DNA of 52,393 bases from Bacteroidales bacterium (lineage in GTDB: Bacteria; Bacteroidota; Bacteroidia; Bacteroidales; F082). The stretch is taken from assembly GCA_017428285.1 (NCBI GenBank), contig JAFRRE010000037.1, positions 1 through 52,393 of the forward strand. The letters run 5' to 3'. The notes under the pieces are model-generated. The model saw nothing but the letters and a program-made list of their open reading frames with translations. It made no database searches and was not told the origin of the DNA. Shown here piece after piece: positions 25,801 to 32,139 of this stretch; within the stretch, counting starts at the first letter, position 1, and the number at the start of each line of letters is the position of its first letter. The translations under genes and the position numbers were made by a program.

Positions 25801-27468
25801 GCAACCCTCGACTTCACCAAGCTTTACAACAAGGTGCCTTACCTGAAGCAGGTGAACACACCTCAGCGGCGCAATGACGGCAGAAACGAAAAAGACCAAA
25901 GGGGTAAAGGGAAAGACGGTGAAAAAGACAAAAAAGAAAAGGACTCGAAGAATAAAGACGACAAGGGGAAGGATGAAGGAGCCCAACCTGCCGATTCCAC
26001 CAAGATAACAGCCAAGACAAACTACGGCAAAATCGTGCTCGACAACTCGCTGCGCATACTCACCCTTGTCAAAAAAGTGTCGGGTACTTATTCGACCACT
26101 AACGGACAGTCGTTGCCTGGTTTCATGCCCAAGACCGAGTATCTCGGTATGAACACCGCAGGTTGGTCGCCGGGTGTCGGATTCGTACTCGGTAGCAATT
26201 TTGGCAGCGATGCCAACATCTACGAGAAGGCTGTGCTCAACAGCACCGACCCGACCAACCTTGCCAATTGGTGGCTTACCACCGACTCCATCCTCAGTGA
26301 GCCATACATCCGCCGCAAGACGGAAACCATGAACTATCGTGTCAATACCGAGCCATTGCCTGGCATCAAGATTGACTTCACCGGTAACAGAAGCTATGCC
26401 GAGAACTTGCAGCATTATTTCCGCTACAATTGGGACACCAACAACTTCGACATCTTCACCCCGACCAACAATGGTAACTTCAGTATGAGTTACTTCATGG
26501 CCGGTACCGCTTTTGTCAGCTCCGACTCTACTGCGTCGCGCCTGTTCGACAACTTGATGGAGAACCGGAAGGTCATCGCCGAACGCATCGCCCGCAACAA
26601 CCCGCAATGGATTGAGAACGTGAATGAATACACCTTCGACAGCATCGCGGGCGACTATTTCCCCAAAGGCTATGGTTCTAGTTCAATGGACGTGTTGCTC
26701 TACTCCTTCATTGCAGCCTATACAGGTCAGGATGCTGAGAAGATTTCGCTCAACCCCTTCCCTCGCATCCCGTTGCCCAACTGGAACTTCACCTACAACG
26801 GCCTGACTAACATACCGTCCATCAGCAAGCTCTTCAAGACCGTCAGCATCTCGCACGGCTACAAGTCGAACTATGCCATCAACTCTTGGGCCACCAATGT
26901 TTATTACAACGAAAACAACACCGTACAAACCTTCGAGAATTCCGACATTATCATACCCAAGTACGACATCTCCCAGATTGTCCTGAATGAGCAATTCACC
27001 CCGTTGGTTGGTGTAGACCTCGGCTTGCAAAACTCCATGACCTTCAACCTCCAATTCAAGAAGTCGAGAACGCTGACACTGAGCTTCGCCAACAACCAAC
27101 TCACTGAGGTGAACGGGCGCGAAATCGTGGTCGGAGGCGGTTACCGCATCAAAGACCTTTCGTTCAACGTCACCCCCATTGGAGGCGGAGGCAAGGCTCA
27201 GACCATCAAGAACGACCTCGTGTTGAAACTCGACATCGGCTTCAAGAGAGACATCACCATCCTGCGCCGTATCGATGAGAACAACAACCAAGTGTCGGCT
27301 GGCCAGAACAAGATCAACTTCTATCTCACTGCCGACTATAACTTCAGCCAACGCTTGTCAGCACAAGCCTTCTTCAAGTATGACCTCTCGATTCCCGAGG
27401 TGGCCAACACCTTCAGGAACTCCACCACCTACGGCGGTATCACCCTCAGGCTCAGCCTAGCACAATAA
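19870..27468 (+). CDS. sprA: T9SS outer-membrane translocon SprA (Sov)
   Basis: 2,532 residues, in the expected 2,300-2,500 range. SprA forms the very large beta-barrel channel through which T9SS cargo crosses the outer membrane. Typical family sequence is readable throughout: SVDLTFGFKHSFRDDPSMTE, VMAKIGDKINFNINKNTKAT, GTSYIDDFEGAKSTIDLRLP, VWVNELRLTDLNSNGG, and a C-terminal strand ending TLRLSLAQ. The start is uncertain. ATG 19870 lies 5 bases after ruvA, but the first 40 codons run through an AATGCGGAATG/CATTCAGCATT repeat; ATG 19936 is an alternative. The hydrophobic signal core is FLILFFLAFFLSPALNL. Two highly charged Lys/Glu/Asp linkers (about 1707-1735 and 1998-2043) are likely disordered loops. 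Cargo proteins at 8765-18019 are probable clients. Confidence 0.96.
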   Translation: MNTHIVQMRNEEMQSIRRSQCGMRNVDSHSAFNIQHSAFLILFFLAFFLSPALNLTAASDYNIFYPNPYTVEPDTNKMIYPIPVNTGNPLLDLNNKSPFYLNDPSNFETEIIYDPLTGQYTFKRRIGQFYYDTPTTLTQSEYFEYKNRQGIQEYWKERRSQNARSTTNGSSIIPPMFIGGKAFETIFGSNTIDIRPQGSVDLTFGFKHSFRDDPSMTERRKRHNDFVFEQDIQLNVMAKIGDKINFNINKNTKATFNFQDKLALKYQGKEDEIIQLLEAGNVSFPLNSTLITGTQQLFGVKSKLKFGKTTISSIVSYQESESQNITVQGGAQTNEFELSCLDYEENRHFFLSQYFRDQYETALSTLPTVTSSINITKIEVWITNTNTSTQNTRNILALNDLGEGKDNWIYNPEVIPTSSKTYPRNGANNLVSRMDTTQIRGISTVTNYMSNDPMRIGRSGYMVSGRDFEKVENARRLSNTEYSLNSKLGFISLNVNLNANQTLAVAYQYTIVGSDEVYQVGEFSDQGINTPKVLVTKLLKGTTVNTKMPIWNLMMKNVYNIRAYQVGSQDFMLNIFYNGNSNSTPYGYFTEGSVKGVSLLNLMGLDNLTTQNNPIAGGDGVFDFLNNAATQGGTINASNGRIYFPVLEPFGKHIHEKVFPDEPNLANKYAFDSLYTMTKTSAEQYSEKNKFSLKGYYSSQSGSEISLNAMNVAQGSVNVTAGGVQLVENVDYTVDYTLGRVTILNEGILNSGTPINISLESNSGFSAIRKTFLGSRVEHEFSQDFHAGATILYLGEKSYTQKINYGEEAIANTIYGADLSYHTEARWLTSFINALPGISTKAPSRINVDGEFARFIPGLSKSASEPGTSYIDDFEGAKSTIDLRLPTLWNLASTPQNQNDLFPEAAANTGLNYGKNRALLSWYVIDNSVFYDRNYSYRPANVDNEELSKNSVRQVLETELFPNKDIETGTQTNISVLNLAYYPEERGPYNYDIDPTPYSAGIAEDGSLKDPKSRWGGIMRKMESTDFEATNIEYIEFWLMDPFADEEFADNPGKLYINLGDVSEDILRDGRKFYENGLPATSTVENVDTTIWGRVPTLQDLVGTFNNSSEARQYQDVGYDGLRDIDERSFFENTYLSVLRERFGESSAAYTQAYDDPSGDNYHYFRSNDWDTPDDEVHKSILARYKQFNGPDGNSPADIQQTEGYMSSNSTLPNAEDINGDNTLSESERYYQYEIDLNPAKMVVGQNHIADIFQSGGVSLPNGQIGGVTWYQFRIPIRQPDRVIGRIDDYSSIRFMRMFLTDFQRPIVLRFATLDLVKGEWRTYSQSIQAPGEYEPNDITNETTFDISAVSVDENSRRQPVPYVIPPGIQQERVIGMTQTTRINEQSLQITVQNLVDGDGRAIYKTADFDLRQYKYLKMFVHAEAAHEDMPLDDQDLTVFMRIGTDFTENYYEYEVPLKVTPWGSPYTNDEAIWPEINNLDIRLEDFVEVKQRRNEAMNQPNSNVRLNYIYSEKTKKGTVDNKDYYHTIKVIGNPSISDVEAMMIGIRNPKRQNLADADDGQPKSAVVWVNELRLTDLNSNGGIAATGRIEATLADLGRVSVNGSYSSAGFGALDSRITNNTFEAHSTFNVATDLELGKFLENTGLKIPMHIDYGQNKITPLYNPYDPDIKLKDALAAMNSDEERTEFTSTIHDYTRQKNINFMNVRKERVNKKRNDDEGDKGKKEKENSRDPNQGFKGGRGNMPKVHIYDIENFNLSFAYNETFQENTDIKSYLVKSYRGGLGYNYAGNPKPVEPFAKAKWASSPALQIIKDINFFYAPKSIVFNTEMYRYYSEREMRNKSGGIINIIPTYSKQWDWTRNYQLRYDLTKALTFDYSAQAQAYIYEPAGYVDRNADPEKWQKVQDTIKNELRNLGSVSRYTQNFNASYTLPINKIPIFNWITASASYQGTYNWTASAKSIQHRLGNTIDNTSNIQGNATLDFTKLYNKVPYLKQVNTPQRRNDGRNEKDQRGKGKDGEKDKKEKDSKNKDDKGKDEGAQPADSTKITAKTNYGKIVLDNSLRILTLVKKVSGTYSTTNGQSLPGFMPKTEYLGMNTAGWSPGVGFVLGSNFGSDANIYEKAVLNSTDPTNLANWWLTTDSILSEPYIRRKTETMNYRVNTEPLPGIKIDFTGNRSYAENLQHYFRYNWDTNNFDIFTPTNNGNFSMSYFMAGTAFVSSDSTASRLFDNLMENRKVIAERIARNNPQWIENVNEYTFDSIAGDYFPKGYGSSSMDVLLYSFIAAYTGQDAEKISLNPFPRIPLPNWNFTYNGLTNIPSISKLFKTVSISHGYKSNYAINSWATNVYYNENNTVQTFENSDIIIPKYDISQIVLNEQFTPLVGVDLGLQNSMTFNLQFKKSRTLTLSFANNQLTEVNGREIVVGGGYRIKDLSFNVTPIGGGGKAQTIKNDLVLKLDIGFKRDITILRRIDENNNQVSAGQNKINFYLTADYNFSQRLSAQAFFKYDLSIPEVANTFRNSTTYGGITLRLSLAQ
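19900..19986. repeat. AATGCGGAATG/CATTCAGCATT repeat inside the sprA 5' end
   Basis: Copies of AATGCGGAATGAGGAA lie at 19900 and 19929, and an opposed array of CATTCAGCATT units runs from about 19955 to 19986. A further AATGCGGAATGAG sits just after sprA (27481-27493). The repeat is translated as part of the leader region of SprA. Confidence 0.65.
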
Positions 27469-27506
27469 AATTTTCAGCAAAATGCGGAATGAGCCACTAA
27501 AATATG

Positions 27507-27514
27507 TATTTTCG
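27507..27514 (+). promoter_or_regulatory. Probable -7 box for gcvH
   Basis: TATTTTCG followed by CAGCC, one mismatch from TAnnTTTG, 34 bases before the gcvH ATG. Confidence 0.5.
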
Positions 27515-27547
27515 CAGCCTAAACAAACACTTTAAAACATACAACAA

Positions 27548-27937
27548 ATGAATATTCCAACAAATCTGAAGTACACCAACGATGACGAATGGATCCGCCT
27601 CGAAGGCGAAGAAGCCTACGTCGGCATCACCGATTACGCACAACATGAACTTGGCGACATCACCTTCGTGGATGTTGACCCCGACATCGTCGGCGAGACC
27701 CTTGACGCCCAAGAAGAATTCGGCGCCATCGAAGCCGTGAAGACCACCGCCGAGCTGCTCATGCCCGTGGCTGGTGAAATCCTCGAAGTCAACGAAGCCC
27801 TCGCTGATGAGGAAAATGCAAAGCTCGTCAACAGCGACCCCTACGGCGAAGCTTGGATCATCAAGATCAAAGTGAACGACGTCGCTGAACTCGACGGCCT
27901 CCTTGATGCCGCTGCTTACGAAGCAAAGATCGGTTAA
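27548..27937 (+). CDS. gcvH: Glycine cleavage system H protein
   Basis: 129 residues, full family length. The H protein carries the aminomethyl group from glycine on a lipoyl arm between the P, T and L proteins; cytoplasmic. The lipoylation site is Lys65 in FGAIEAVKTTAELLMPVAGE, and the conserved GDITFVDVD and NSDPYGEAWIIKI segments are present. No gcvP, gcvT or lpd gene lies in this window, so the partners must be elsewhere. It follows sprA with its own likely promoter. Its stop is separated by one codon, in the same frame, from the next gene. Confidence 0.97.
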   Translation: MNIPTNLKYTNDDEWIRLEGEEAYVGITDYAQHELGDITFVDVDPDIVGETLDAQEEFGAIEAVKTTAELLMPVAGEILEVNEALADEENAKLVNSDPYGEAWIIKIKVNDVAELDGLLDAAAYEAKIG

Positions 27938-27940
27938 TCA

Positions 27941-28330
27941 TTGGAACGACTGACCAGAAATAGCATCCCGGGAATCCTGTGCGGAATCATCATCCTGATT
28001 CTTACCGGACTCCCGGGTTCTTTGTTTCCCCGCGTCAAACCTGCCATTGGCCTCGACAAGGTAGCCCATATCCTAATGTACGCAGGATTCGCCTATGCTT
28101 GTCTTTGGGGATACCGCAAGCAATTTGTTTCCAATGGATTAGCCTACAAAAAAAGAGCCATCCTCCTCACCGTCATCATCAGCATTGCCTACGGCGGACT
28201 GACCGAAATCATGCAGGAAACGATTACGCTGCTCCGACGCTCTGGTGATTGGCGCGACTTGATTGCCGATGCCATCGGAACAGCGCTTGGCGTGCTTGTT
28301 TTTTATCTTTTTTTTCGCAGGAAAAAATAA
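27941..28330 (+). CDS. VanZ-family membrane protein, TTG start
   Basis: 129 residues. Three to four hydrophobic segments (IPGILCGIIILILTGLPG; AHILMYAGFAYACLWGY; AILLTVIISIAYGGLTEIMQ; ADAIGTALGVLVFYLFF) and the VanZ-family features LDKVAHILMY, GGLTEIMQ and RSGDWRDLIADAIGT. VanZ homologues were named from teicoplanin resistance, but the role of these short ones is unknown. The frame is the same as gcvH: gcvH stop TAA, one TCA codon, then TTG at 27941. No ATG occurs before residue 46, which would remove the first membrane segment, so TTG is chosen. Translation is probably coupled to gcvH. Confidence 0.85.
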   Translation: MERLTRNSIPGILCGIIILILTGLPGSLFPRVKPAIGLDKVAHILMYAGFAYACLWGYRKQFVSNGLAYKKRAILLTVIISIAYGGLTEIMQETITLLRRSGDWRDLIADAIGTALGVLVFYLFFRRKK

Positions 28331-28367
28331 AATTCATTTCTCTTGCGTTTTATAAGCAAATAATTAC

Positions 28368-28375
28368 TACTTTCG
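28368..28375 (+). promoter_or_regulatory. Probable -7 box for the tonB-like gene
   Basis: TACTTTCG followed by CAACG, one mismatch from TAnnTTTG, 41 bases before the ATG at 28416. Confidence 0.5.
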
Positions 28376-28415
28376 CAACGTCAATTGGAAAGTAGAATTT
28401 AAAAACATAACAACC

Positions 28416-29096
28416 ATGGAAGAAAAAAAATCACCTAAAGCTAATCTTGAGAACAAGAAATTGATGTTCATGCAGATAGGTATGATCATCAGCTTGCTCA
28501 TCGCTTGGTTGGCTTTCGAGCACAAGAGCTACGACAAGCGCGAGATTGACGAGAGTCTTCTCAATCGTGAGGTCGTATTGGATGAGGAAATGGTGGAAAT
28601 CACCAAGCAAGAGGAGCAAAAGCCACAGCCTGTGGAACAGCCCCAACAAACTACACAGCTCGAAATCGTGGATGACGACGTAGAGACTGAAGACCTCAAC
28701 ATCAACGCCGAAGTGGAGCAGAACGAAGTCATTGAAGAGTACGTTGCTCCTGAAGTTGTTGAAGAAGAAGTTGTGGAGCAGGAGATTTTCCAGATTGTGG
28801 AAGAGATGCCTGCCTTCCCTGGCGGCGAGGCCAAACTGATGGAGTATGTTGCCAAAAACATCAAGTATCCTCAGATTGCCCGTGAGACTGGTATCCAAGG
28901 CCGTGTGTTCGTTGGCTTCGTTGTCGAACCCGATGGCTCCATCTCCAACGTGAAGCTGCTCCGTGGTATCGGCGGCGGCTGCGATGAAGAGGCTATGCGC
29001 GTTATCAAGTCTTTGCCGAAGTGGAAACCCGGCAAGCAGCGTGGTAAGGCCGTGCGTGTGTCTTATCAGATTCCTGTGTTCTTCAAGCTGCAGTAA
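28416..29096 (+). CDS. Energy transducer TonB-like protein
   Basis: 226 residues. One N-terminal transmembrane segment (about 17-34, MFMQIGMIISLLIAWLAFEH), an acidic Pro/Glu/Val-rich periplasmic spacer (about 55-130), and a C-terminal TonB domain (about 135-226: PAFPGGEAKLMEYVAKNIKY, IQGRVFVGFVVEPDGSISNV, EEAMRVIKSLPKWKPGKQRG). It would couple the proton motive force, with ExbB/ExbD, to outer-membrane transporters. No ExbBD or TonB-dependent receptor lies nearby. It ends at a terminator shared with the convergent uvrC gene. Confidence 0.93.
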   Translation: MEEKKSPKANLENKKLMFMQIGMIISLLIAWLAFEHKSYDKREIDESLLNREVVLDEEMVEITKQEEQKPQPVEQPQQTTQLEIVDDDVETEDLNINAEVEQNEVIEEYVAPEVVEEEVVEQEIFQIVEEMPAFPGGEAKLMEYVAKNIKYPQIARETGIQGRVFVGFVVEPDGSISNVKLLRGIGGGCDEEAMRVIKSLPKWKPGKQRGKAVRVSYQIPVFFKLQ

Positions 29097-29116
29097 GCAG
29101 TTGAAGAAAGGTGAAA

Positions 29117-29150
29117 TGAAAAATCCGGCGCAATGCGTCGGATTTTTTTT
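29117..29150. terminator. Bidirectional terminator between tonB-like and uvrC
   Basis: Stem AAAATCCGGCGC / GCGTCGGATTTT around a 3-base AAT loop, with one mismatched pair, and a T run on each strand. It lies 20 bases after the tonB-like stop and overlaps the uvrC stop codon at 29149-29151, so it can serve both convergent genes. Confidence 0.85.
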
Positions 29151-30954
29151 ATTGGTGAAAATGCTTGAAAACTATCTCTGCCTTGGCGGAGCCAACAATC
29201 TCGGTGAGGCGCTCCAACGAAGCCTCCTTGATGCCTTTCACGGACTTCAGCTCCAGCAAAAGCTTCTCGGCGGTCTTCTTCCCTATTCCCTTGATGTCGG
29301 CCAACTCGGAATGCATAAAGCCCTTCTCGAACTTCTTGCGGTGGAAGGTAATAGCAAAACGGTGCACCTCATCTTGGATATGCGCCAACAGTCGAAACAC
29401 CTCTGAATTAGGTTTCAAGCCCACCACGCGCGGCGGGAAGCCGAACAGCAATTCATTCGTACGGTGACGGTCATCCTTGGCCAAACCCGCAATAGGAATG
29501 TCGACATGCAACTCATCTTGAATCACCTGACGCACTACCTCCATCTGTCCCTTGCCACCATCAGTGATGATGAGATTGGGCAAAGGCTTGTTTTCCTCGA
29601 TCAACCTTGAATAGCGGCGGCGCACCACCTCTTTCATTGAAGCGTAATCGTCGGGGCCTTCCACCGTCTTGATGTTGAAATGTCGGTAGCCCGCCTTGTT
29701 GGGCTTGCCGTTCACAAACTGCACCATGCCCGCCACGGCATAATCACCCTGGAAATTGGAATTGTCGAAACATTCAATGACCTCAGGAACCATTTCAAGT
29801 TGCAAAGCCTCCTTGAGGCTGTTGAGCACGCGTTTTTGATGCCTTTCTGGGTCTACCAAGGTAAGCTGCTTCTCCAAGTCAATCTTATACTGGATGGCAT
29901 TGCGGCGCGAGAGGTCGAGAAGTTTGAGCTTGTCACCACGCTGTGGGATAGTCATTTGCACCTCATCAATCGGATAATCCAATTTCATAGGCACAATGAT
30001 TTCAGGGGCATGGTCGCCAAACTGCTGCCGCAAGTCGGTTACAGCCAAGAGCAGCAATTCTTCCGCCGTCTCTTCCAAACGACGCTTCATCTCGAAGGAA
30101 TGGCTCTGTACCACGGCACCGTCTTTCACCTTCATATAGTTGACATAGAAAGATTCTCCCTCGTCAACATATGAAAACACTTCCACATTGTGAATCGTGG
30201 CACTGACCACGGTCGAACGGCTACGATATTCCTCCAAGAGGTCATATTTCTCCTTGATGAGCTGAGCTTCTTCAAACTCCATGCGGGAGGCATAGTCCAT
30301 CATGGCCGATTTCAAGCCTCGAAGCACCCACCCCAAGTTGCCCTTGATGACTTCGCGAATCTCCGAAATCATGGCATTGTAGTCTTCTTTGGAAATCAAA
30401 CCTTCGCAGGGGCCGTTGCACTTGTGGATGTGATAGTCGAGGCATACCTTATACTTGCCTTTTTCGACACCTGCCTCCGTTAGCGGCGTACGACATGACC
30501 GCACCTTGTAAACTTGACTGAGCAAGTCCAGCAGAATATGCGCTGTTCGCACCGAGGGATAAGGGCCAAAGTACTCCGAGCCGTCGTTCACTTTTCTTCG
30601 TGTCAAGAAAACACGCGGAAAAGCCTCCTTCTTGATGCAAATCCAAGGGTAGGTCTTGTCGTCCTTGAGCATGATGTTGTAGCGCGGCTTATACTGCTTA
30701 ATCATCGTGTTTTCAAGCAGCAGAGCCTCCGACTCCGAGTCGACAATGCTGTATTCAAGGTCGGCAATTTTGCTCACCAAGACACGTGTCTTGCCGAATT
30801 GCTCCTTATTAAAATAACTGCTGACGCGGCGTTTCAGGTTTTTGGCCTTGCCGACATAGATAAGGGTGCCGTTTTTGTCGAAATAGCGATACACGCCAGG
30901 CTTGTTGGGTAGCGCGGCGAGCTTTTGTTTTACTATTTCTGGCAATTCTGGCAT
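29149..30954 (-). CDS. uvrC: UvrABC system protein C (excinuclease ABC subunit C)
   Basis: 601 residues, normal length. UvrC makes both incisions around bulky DNA lesions after UvrA/UvrB recognition. Domains in order: GIY-YIG nuclease (about 15-95; KPGVYRYFDKNGTLIYVGKA); a cysteine cluster C154, C171, C179, C183, like the one that ligates an Fe-S cluster in some UvrC proteins; UVR domain (about 211-245); RNase H-like nuclease with ECFDNSNFQGDYAVAG (D397) and LIITDGGKGQ; and a C-terminal HhH region (ADIKGIGKKTAEKLLLELKS). It lies downstream of thiL on the same strand, 80 bases apart, with an inverted repeat in the gap and no clear -7 box, so co-transcription with thiL is likely. Confidence 0.97.
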   Translation of the reverse strand: MPELPEIVKQKLAALPNKPGVYRYFDKNGTLIYVGKAKNLKRRVSSYFNKEQFGKTRVLVSKIADLEYSIVDSESEALLLENTMIKQYKPRYNIMLKDDKTYPWICIKKEAFPRVFLTRRKVNDGSEYFGPYPSVRTAHILLDLLSQVYKVRSCRTPLTEAGVEKGKYKVCLDYHIHKCNGPCEGLISKEDYNAMISEIREVIKGNLGWVLRGLKSAMMDYASRMEFEEAQLIKEKYDLLEEYRSRSTVVSATIHNVEVFSYVDEGESFYVNYMKVKDGAVVQSHSFEMKRRLEETAEELLLLAVTDLRQQFGDHAPEIIVPMKLDYPIDEVQMTIPQRGDKLKLLDLSRRNAIQYKIDLEKQLTLVDPERHQKRVLNSLKEALQLEMVPEVIECFDNSNFQGDYAVAGMVQFVNGKPNKAGYRHFNIKTVEGPDDYASMKEVVRRRYSRLIEENKPLPNLIITDGGKGQMEVVRQVIQDELHVDIPIAGLAKDDRHRTNELLFGFPPRVVGLKPNSEVFRLLAHIQDEVHRFAITFHRKKFEKGFMHSELADIKGIGKKTAEKLLLELKSVKGIKEASLERLTEIVGSAKAEIVFKHFHQ

Positions 30955-30981
30955 TATTTCTTTTTTTACTATGGCTCATGA

Positions 30982-31026
30982 CTATGACTATGGCTTGCCT
31001 TTACGTAGAGGCAGCCATAGTCATAG
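30982..31026. repeat. Inverted repeat of the GACTATGAC family
   Basis: CTATGACTATGGCTTGCCT (30982-31000) faces AGGCAGCCATAGTCATAG (31009-31026). It is related to the element at 10411-10495 and sits between thiL and uvrC. Confidence 0.65.
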
Positions 31027-31034
31027 GCCATTGG

Positions 31035-32096
31035 CTATTGTCTTTTCTTCATGTGGTCCCAGCCTTGGGCTTTGATAGGAATGACATGGTTGTCGGGGGT
31101 AATCATCTCAGCTACGCCCTTGTCATCCGTCATATAGCCGATGACGGTGACATCTGCCGACATGGTCTGTATCTTCTCGTAGTCCTTCTGGTCGATGGTG
31201 AAGAGCAACTCGTAGTCCTCGCCGCCGCTCAAAGCCGCCACTGAAGGCACGATTTGGAACTCTTTGGCCATCTTATCCGTGGTCGGGTCGATGGGGATGC
31301 GCTCTTCATAAAGTTGACAACCTACGCCAGATTCCTTGCAGAGATGCAGGATTTCGGAAGCCAAACCGTCGGAAATGTCGATCATCGAGGTGGGTTTGAT
31401 GCCTAAGGTCTTCAACTGCTCCACAATGTCCTTTCGAGCTTCGGGTTTCAACTGGCGCTCAAGCACATAATCCATGCCCTTCAATTGGGGTTGCATGTTG
31501 GGATTGGAGAGGAACTCGGCCTTTTCGCGCTCAAGGATGAGCAGGCCGATGTAGGCCCCACCCAAGTCACCGCTCACACAAAGCAGGTCGTTCTTCTTGG
31601 CACCGCTGCGGTAGACAATGTCCTCCTCCTTCGCCATACCAATGACCGTGATGGAGATGACCAAACCTGTCTTGCTGCTGGTCGTGTCGCCACCCACCAT
31701 GTCGACATGGTAGCGCTCGCAAGCCAAGCGGATGCCAGCATACAGCTCATCCAATGCTTCGGCGGTATAGCGGCTCGACACGCCCAGTCCGACTACAATC
31801 TGTGTAGGAGTGCCGTTCATGGCATAGATGTCAGAGAAATTGCTGACAGCCGCCTTATAGCCAAGATGCTTCAAGGGGCAGTAGGTCATGTCGAAATGGA
31901 TGCCTTCGATAAGCATGTCGACCGAGACAAGGGTGCGGTAGCCTTCGTGGTTGATGACGGCGGCATCATCGCCGACGCCTTTTAGCGAAGAGGCATTCCG
32001 CAAAGGGAAATCTTGTGTCAGCTGGTCGATGAGGCCGAATTCGCCCAGTTCGTCCAATTCGGTCAAGGGTTTGTTTTCTTCTGCCATATTCTTCAT
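31035..32096 (-). CDS. thiL: Thiamine-monophosphate kinase
   Basis: About 353 residues from ATG 32096; a second ATG at 32087 (MAEENKPL) is equally possible. The TTG at 32111 is rejected because it overlaps the -7 box. ThiL phosphorylates thiamine monophosphate to the active cofactor thiamine diphosphate, which PFOR at the left edge uses. Motifs of the PurM/ThiL fold are present: GVGDDAAVIN, SVDMLIEGIHFD, VDMVGGDTTSSK, SMIDISDGLASEI, ALSGGEDYELLFT. It is divergent from sdaA, with overlapping promoter regions, and is followed by uvrC. Confidence 0.96.
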   Translation of the reverse strand: MKNMAEENKPLTELDELGEFGLIDQLTQDFPLRNASSLKGVGDDAAVINHEGYRTLVSVDMLIEGIHFDMTYCPLKHLGYKAAVSNFSDIYAMNGTPTQIVVGLGVSSRYTAEALDELYAGIRLACERYHVDMVGGDTTSSKTGLVISITVIGMAKEEDIVYRSGAKKNDLLCVSGDLGGAYIGLLILEREKAEFLSNPNMQPQLKGMDYVLERQLKPEARKDIVEQLKTLGIKPTSMIDISDGLASEILHLCKESGVGCQLYEERIPIDPTTDKMAKEFQIVPSVAALSGGEDYELLFTIDQKDYEKIQTMSADVTVIGYMTDDKGVAEMITPDNHVIPIKAQGWDHMKKRQ

Positions 32097-32108
32097 TATT
32101 ATTGGCTG

Positions 32109-32116
32109 CAAAGGTA
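32109..32116 (-). promoter_or_regulatory. -7 box for thiL-uvrC
   Basis: Minus strand TACCTTTG followed by CAGCC, matching TAnnTTTG, 13 bases before the thiL ATG at 32096. The predicted leader is under 10 bases. Confidence 0.7.
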
Positions 32117-32127
32117 AGTTTTTTTCC

Positions 32128-32135
32128 TAACTTTG
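32128..32135 (+). promoter_or_regulatory. -7 box for sdaA, 4 bases from the ATG
   Basis: TAACTTTG, then CGCC and ATG at 32140. The start of transcription would fall at or next to the A of the start codon, giving a leaderless message. It is divergent from and only 11 bases away from the thiL box. Confidence 0.7.
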
Positions 32136-32139
32136 CGCC

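Noticed and set aside
25201..26607. 468-codon and other long minus-strand frames inside sprA.
   Set aside because: Antisense to well-conserved SprA sequence; no independent promoter or domain.
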